DNA of 24,878 bases. Source: Patescibacteria group bacterium. GTDB lineage: Bacteria > Patescibacteriota > Minisyncoccia > Phycocordibacterales > UBA2100. The notes under the pieces were generated by a model that saw nothing but the letters and a program-made list of their open reading frames with translations, made no database searches and was not told the origin of the DNA. The DNA is taken from the NCBI GenBank assembly GCA_015491135.1, contig WFWK01000075.1:1-24878 (forward strand), in the 5' to 3' direction. The translations under genes and the position numbers were made by a program. Each line of letters opens with the position of its first letter. Positions within the stretch are counted from its first letter, which is position 1. Positions 22,138 through 24,878 of the stretch are shown piece by piece.

Positions 22138-22737
22138 ATGAGTAAAAAAGGTGAAATTTTGGCGCAACTTGTGCCCATGGTTGTTGAAAAAAGTCCATAC
22201 GGTGAGAGAGCTTATGATATTTACTCTCGCCTACTTAAGGAGAGGATTATATTTTTCTCCGGACCCATTGTTGATGAAACAGCAAACTTGGTTGTGGCTC
22301 AACTGCTTTTTTTGGAATCTGAAGATCCAAAAAGTGATATCTCGCTTTATATAAACTCACCCGGTGGGTCGGTCTCCGCCACGCTAGCAATGATAGATAC
22401 CATAAATCACATAAAGCCCGATGTTTCAACTGTGGTGGTTGGTATGGCCGCCTCAGGGGGAGCGTGGCTTCTTGCAAGTGGCACCAAAGGAAAAAGGTAT
22501 GCTCTGCCGAATGCTGAGGTTATGATTCATCAGCCTTTGGGAGGAGCGCAAGGTCAGGCAACCGATATAGCTATTACAGCTGAGCATATTCTGCGTACCA
22601 AAAAACGACTTATAAACATAATGGCGAAAGCAACCGGGCAAAGTGCTGAAAAAATTGAAAAAGATATAGACAGAGACTACTTTATGACCGCAAAAGAAGC
22701 GCAAAAATACGGCATTGTTGATAAAGTATTAAACTAA
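22138..22737 (+). CDS. clpP: ATP-dependent Clp protease proteolytic subunit
   Basis: 199 residues, full length. Catalytic triad Ser106 (GMAASGGAWLL), His131 (VMIHQPLGG) and Asp180 (IDRDYFMTAKEA), with the same spacing as in E. coli ClpP. The family start LVPMVVEKSPYGERAYDIYSR is present, with INSPGGSV for the oxyanion side. The residue after the catalytic Ser is Gly instead of the usual Met. ClpP forms a double-heptamer chamber that degrades proteins fed by ClpX or ClpA-type ATPases, none of which are in this window. It is not next to tig or clpX, unlike in many bacteria. Two candidate promoters lie upstream and a bidirectional terminator follows. Confidence 0.96.
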   Translation: MSKKGEILAQLVPMVVEKSPYGERAYDIYSRLLKERIIFFSGPIVDETANLVVAQLLFLESEDPKSDISLYINSPGGSVSATLAMIDTINHIKPDVSTVVVGMAASGGAWLLASGTKGKRYALPNAEVMIHQPLGGAQGQATDIAITAEHILRTKKRLINIMAKATGQSAEKIEKDIDRDYFMTAKEAQKYGIVDKVLN

Positions 22738-22768
22738 AGAAAAAACCGGCTTAAAGCCGGTTTTTTCT
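22738..22768. terminator. Bidirectional terminator between clpP and the 53-residue gene
   Basis: Stem AGAAAAAACCGGCTT with AAGCCGGTTTTTTCT around a single A (effective loop TTAAA), with T-runs on both strands. It starts at the clpP stop and lies 18 bases from the stop of the opposite gene. Confidence 0.88.
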
Positions 22769-22786
22769 TTTTTGGCGCGCTAGCTT

Positions 22787-22948
22787 TTATGCCGCCTCTT
22801 TAAAACCTTCATCTTCCAGAATTTGCTCTATCTCCTCCGGATCCTCTTGAGCTTCGGCTATAAAGCCTTTCTCTTCAGCTTCGTCTGCCATTTTGTTCGG
22901 GTCCTCCTGCGGAGAGATAGGTCCCGGCATACTCTCAATTCCCATCAT
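22787..22948 (-). CDS. 53-residue acidic protein, function unknown
   Basis: ATG at 22948 (second ATG at 22945) to TAA at 22787-22789. The product begins MMGIESMPGPISPQEDPNKM, continues with ADEAEEKGFIAEAQEDPEEI and ends EQILEDEGFKEAA. It is small, strongly acidic, soluble and helical in its second half. The repeated phrases QEDPNKM and QEDPEEI, and KGFIAEA and EGFKEAA, look like an internal duplication of about 25 residues. The reading frame ends just before a strong bidirectional terminator, which supports it as a real gene. No Shine-Dalgarno motif and no convincing -10 were found. No family recognised. Confidence 0.6.
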   Translation of the reverse strand: MMGIESMPGPISPQEDPNKMADEAEEKGFIAEAQEDPEEIEQILEDEGFKEAA

Positions 22949-23043
22949 ATTAAAACTTAACTGCTAACACTTTCACGATAAAATATTGGCACTTAGACAC
23001 AAGAGGTTGCATGTGGATAGTCATCAGTACAAAAAGGTGTTTT

Positions 23044-23071
23044 TTGTCAAAATTTTAAAGTGTGGTATAGT
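23044..23071 (+). promoter_or_regulatory. Promoter of the RNase Y gene
   Basis: TTGTCA (23044-23049), 16-base spacer, TATAGT (23066-23071) with TGG immediately before the -10. Five of six matches in each hexamer plus a TGn motif make it one of the best promoters in the window. Predicted start is near 23078. Confidence 0.66.
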
Positions 23072-23077
23072 TTGTAT

Positions 23078-23225
23078 ATCCGTTACGACAGGTTTTATTA
23101 GATTAATTTCCGCCCGGACAGCAGAAGGTGTACAAATTAAGCCAACCATTGAACCTATGGAAACCAAATCAAAAAAATACGAATTTATTTGTTAAACCTC
23201 TGCAAAGACGGGCCATTTTAGGCTT
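23078..23225 (+). promoter_or_regulatory. Long 5' leader of the RNase Y gene
   Basis: About 148 bases between the predicted start and the ATG. Possible pairings are AGGTTT (23090-23095) with AAACCT (23194-23199) and GCCCG (23112-23116) with CGGGC (23209-23213). These interleave, so together they would make a pseudoknot ending 12 bases before the start codon. A small hairpin CCAT/ATGG sits in between. No known riboswitch recognised and the pairings are short. Confidence 0.3.
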
Positions 23226-24755
23226 ATGTCATTGAAAATAGTTTTATTATTAATTGCAATATCAACGCTTTTTGGTGTTGCCTTCGGTTATTTTTTGCGC
23301 TGGATAATAGCACTTGGAAAACGAGGTTCCATGGAGCTTGAGATAAAGCAGATGGAACTTAAAGCCAAAGAAGAAGCACAAAAACTTATTGAACAAGCCG
23401 AAAAAGAGGCTGAAAAGAAGGCACAAGAAATTGAAAAGGAATTAAAGGAAAAAGAAGCAGAACTTAAAATGCTTCAAGAGAGGCTTGTTAACAAAGAGGC
23501 TTTGCTTGACAAAAGACAGGCTGATATAGATGCTGAATCCGGAAAACTGGAGGCGCAAAAAGAAGAAATTGCGCAAAAAGAAAAAGAAATAGAAGAATTG
23601 CGCAAAAAACAAACAGAAGCGCTGGAGAAAGTTGCTGAACTGAGCAAACAAGAAGCAAAAGAAGAGTTGTTAAAAGAGGTGGAAAAAGAATATGAAGAGA
23701 CATTGTTGGGCAGAATTCACAAACTGGAGCAAATAGGACAAGAGAAATTGGAAGAGAAAGCTAAAGAAATTCTTACAACGGCAATTCACAGATTGGGCAA
23801 TTCAATGCCGGCTGAAGTACTTACAACCACCGTTACCCTGCCCAACGATGAGATAAAGGGAAAAATTATCGGAAAAGAAGGAAGAAACATAAGAGCATTT
23901 GAAAGAGCAACGGGGGTTGATGTGATAATAGATGAAACTCCCGGCACCATAACTCTTTCAAGTTTTGACCCTGTTCGCAGGCAAATTGCAAGAATTGCGC
24001 TTGAAAACCTAATTATAGACGGAAGAATCCAACCGGCACGCATTGAAGAAGAAGTTGAAAAGGCCAAAGAAGAAATAAACAGAATAATCAACAAAAAAGG
24101 AGCTGAAGCGGCATATGAAGCCGGAATTAAAGGTCTTGATCCTAAGCTTTTGGCAATTTTGGGAAGACTGCATTTTAGAACAAGTTACGGTCAAAATGTG
24201 CTTGCTCATTCGGTTGAAATGGCGCACATTGCCGGAATGATAGCCGAGGAGATAGGTGCCAATGTTGAAGTTGCCCGCGCAGGAGCACTTTTGCACGACA
24301 TTGGCAAAGCCGTTGATCATGAAGTTGCCGGTACTCACGTTGAGATAGGAAGAAGAATTTTGCAAAAATTCGGTGTTGACCCTGAGGTGATAAAAGCAAT
24401 GCAAGCGCATCACGAAGAATACCCTTATGAAAATCCGGAAAGCTACATTGTGCAAGTTGCAGACGCTCTCTCCGGAGGCAGACCGGGTGCACGCCGAGGC
24501 ACGGTTGAAACATACATCAAACGCCTTGAGGAGCTTGAGGCTATAGTAAATGAGTTTGAAGGAATAGAGAAAAGCTACGCCATTTCAGCTGGACGTGAAA
24601 TAAGAATTTTTGTCAGAGCAGATGAAGTCTCCGACTTGCAAGCTCATAAACTGGCAAAAGATATAGCTAAAAAAATAGAAGAAGACTTAAAATATCCCGG
24701 TGAGATTAAAGTAAACGTAATAAGAGAAACCAGAGCTATAGAGTATGCAAGGTAA
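23226..24755 (+). CDS. rny: Ribonuclease Y
   Basis: 509 residues, normal length. An N-terminal transmembrane helix (residues 4-22) anchors it in the membrane. A long coiled coil (about 34-175, Glu/Lys/Ala-rich) follows. The KH domain is near residue 213 (GKIIGKEGRNIRAFERATG) and the HD domain has LLHDIGKAVDHE with His357-Asp358, the metal-binding pair. The C-terminus ends GEIKVNVIRETRAIEYAR as in the family. RNase Y is the endonuclease that starts mRNA decay in many bacteria lacking RNase E. The ATG at 23226 has no Shine-Dalgarno motif and follows a long leader. A strong terminator overlaps its stop codon. Confidence 0.97.
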   Translation: MSLKIVLLLIAISTLFGVAFGYFLRWIIALGKRGSMELEIKQMELKAKEEAQKLIEQAEKEAEKKAQEIEKELKEKEAELKMLQERLVNKEALLDKRQADIDAESGKLEAQKEEIAQKEKEIEELRKKQTEALEKVAELSKQEAKEELLKEVEKEYEETLLGRIHKLEQIGQEKLEEKAKEILTTAIHRLGNSMPAEVLTTTVTLPNDEIKGKIIGKEGRNIRAFERATGVDVIIDETPGTITLSSFDPVRRQIARIALENLIIDGRIQPARIEEEVEKAKEEINRIINKKGAEAAYEAGIKGLDPKLLAILGRLHFRTSYGQNVLAHSVEMAHIAGMIAEEIGANVEVARAGALLHDIGKAVDHEVAGTHVEIGRRILQKFGVDPEVIKAMQAHHEEYPYENPESYIVQVADALSGGRPGARRGTVETYIKRLEELEAIVNEFEGIEKSYAISAGREIRIFVRADEVSDLQAHKLAKDIAKKIEEDLKYPGEIKVNVIRETRAIEYAR

Positions 24756-24782
24756 AAAGCGCGGCGAGACGCCGCGCTTTTT
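24754..24782 (+). terminator. Terminator after rny
   Basis: AAAAA, stem GCGCGGCG with CGCCGCGC, loop AGA, then TTTTT. It starts within the rny stop codon. The symmetric A- and T-runs allow it to serve the convergent gene at 24783 as well. Confidence 0.9.
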
Positions 24783-24878
24783 CTATAGTTCAGCAAAAAA
24801 TGTACCATTTGACATTTCAGAGAAACCAAGAGATTTATAAATTTCTTGCACTCTCAACTCGGGAACAGACCCTGTTGA
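24783..24878 (-). CDS. C-terminal 31 residues of a protein entering from the right, possibly a GNAT acetyltransferase
   Basis: The frame runs open from the right edge to TAG at 24783-24785. It contains PELRVQEIYKSLGF followed by SEMSNGTFFAEL. The phrase IYKSLGF followed by a short strand resembles the end of GNAT acetyltransferases (Y..LGF). The fragment is too short to be sure. It ends next to the rny terminator, convergent with rny. Confidence 0.5.
   Translation of the reverse strand, partial: STGSVPELRVQEIYKSLGFSEMSNGTFFAEL

Noticed and set aside
22986..23195. 69-residue plus-strand ORF upstream of rny
   Set aside because: It needs a TTG start with no promoter or ribosome site, and the strong rny promoter (23044-23071) lies inside it. 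The codon pattern is not convincing. Treated as promoter and leader.
1..24878. Alternative genetic code with TGA as glycine
   Set aside because: tpiA, pgk and the 327-residue gene end in TGA at the expected family or neighbour boundaries, and no conserved gene needs TGA read-through.

Overview
The window looks like chromosomal DNA from a member of the Candidate Phyla Radiation (Patescibacteria, Parcubacteria-like). This placement is inferred from content and style: compact genes, an AT-rich sequence using the standard code (TGA is a normal stop), almost no Shine-Dalgarno motifs, a shortened phosphoglycerate kinase, a trigger factor without its PPIase domain, a NusA with a long acidic tail, a type IV pilus gene set, and several large orphan proteins. 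No tRNA, rRNA, CRISPR array, insertion sequence or prophage was recognised.

Layout. 1-259 (-) is the start of a RecJ-like exonuclease, divergent from a HIT-family hydrolase (330-749, +). 777-2641 (-) is a tpiA-pgk operon. It is separated by about 270 bases of promoter and leader sequence from a secreted LysM/M23 peptidase (2916-3992, +). 4037-10910 (-) is a long unit read as: PilW-like minor pilin, PilX/GspK-like large minor pilin, ComM, and an 1108-residue orphan protein that also has its own -10 box. 10970-12049 (-) is trigger factor. 12138-13534 (-) holds two envelope proteins of unknown function. 13635-14999 (-) is nusA and 15142-15462 (-) a DUF2853 protein. 15518-16001 (+) encodes a 28-residue membrane peptide and an Excalibur-domain protein. 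16002-16264 is a hairpin-rich non-coding stretch that I read as a probable small RNA on the minus strand. 16265-18007 (+) is pilB, convergent with an orphan 327-residue protein (17997-18980, -). 19071-22010 (+) is pilC plus a pilin-anchored protein with carboxypeptidase-regulatory-like modules. Then come clpP (22138-22737, +), a 53-residue acidic protein (22787-22948, -), RNase Y (23226-24755, +), and the tail of a gene running in from the right (24783-24878, -).

How the genes fit together. PilB, PilC, two minor pilins and the pilin-anchored protein belong to one type IV pilus machine. ComM next to the minor pilins, with RecJ in the same window, suggests a link between the pilus and DNA uptake. 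Trigger factor, ClpP, NusA and RNase Y are general housekeeping functions.

The strongest non-coding signals are two. First, nearly every gene that leads a transcription unit has a -10 hexamer 6-8 bases before its start codon, often as TGn plus the hexamer, which implies leaderless mRNAs. Second, 16064-16219 carries a complete promoter, several hairpins and a terminator with no ORF. Perfect DnaA boxes lie beside promoters at 2747-2755 and 16221-16229. Long leaders precede the M23 peptidase and RNase Y genes.
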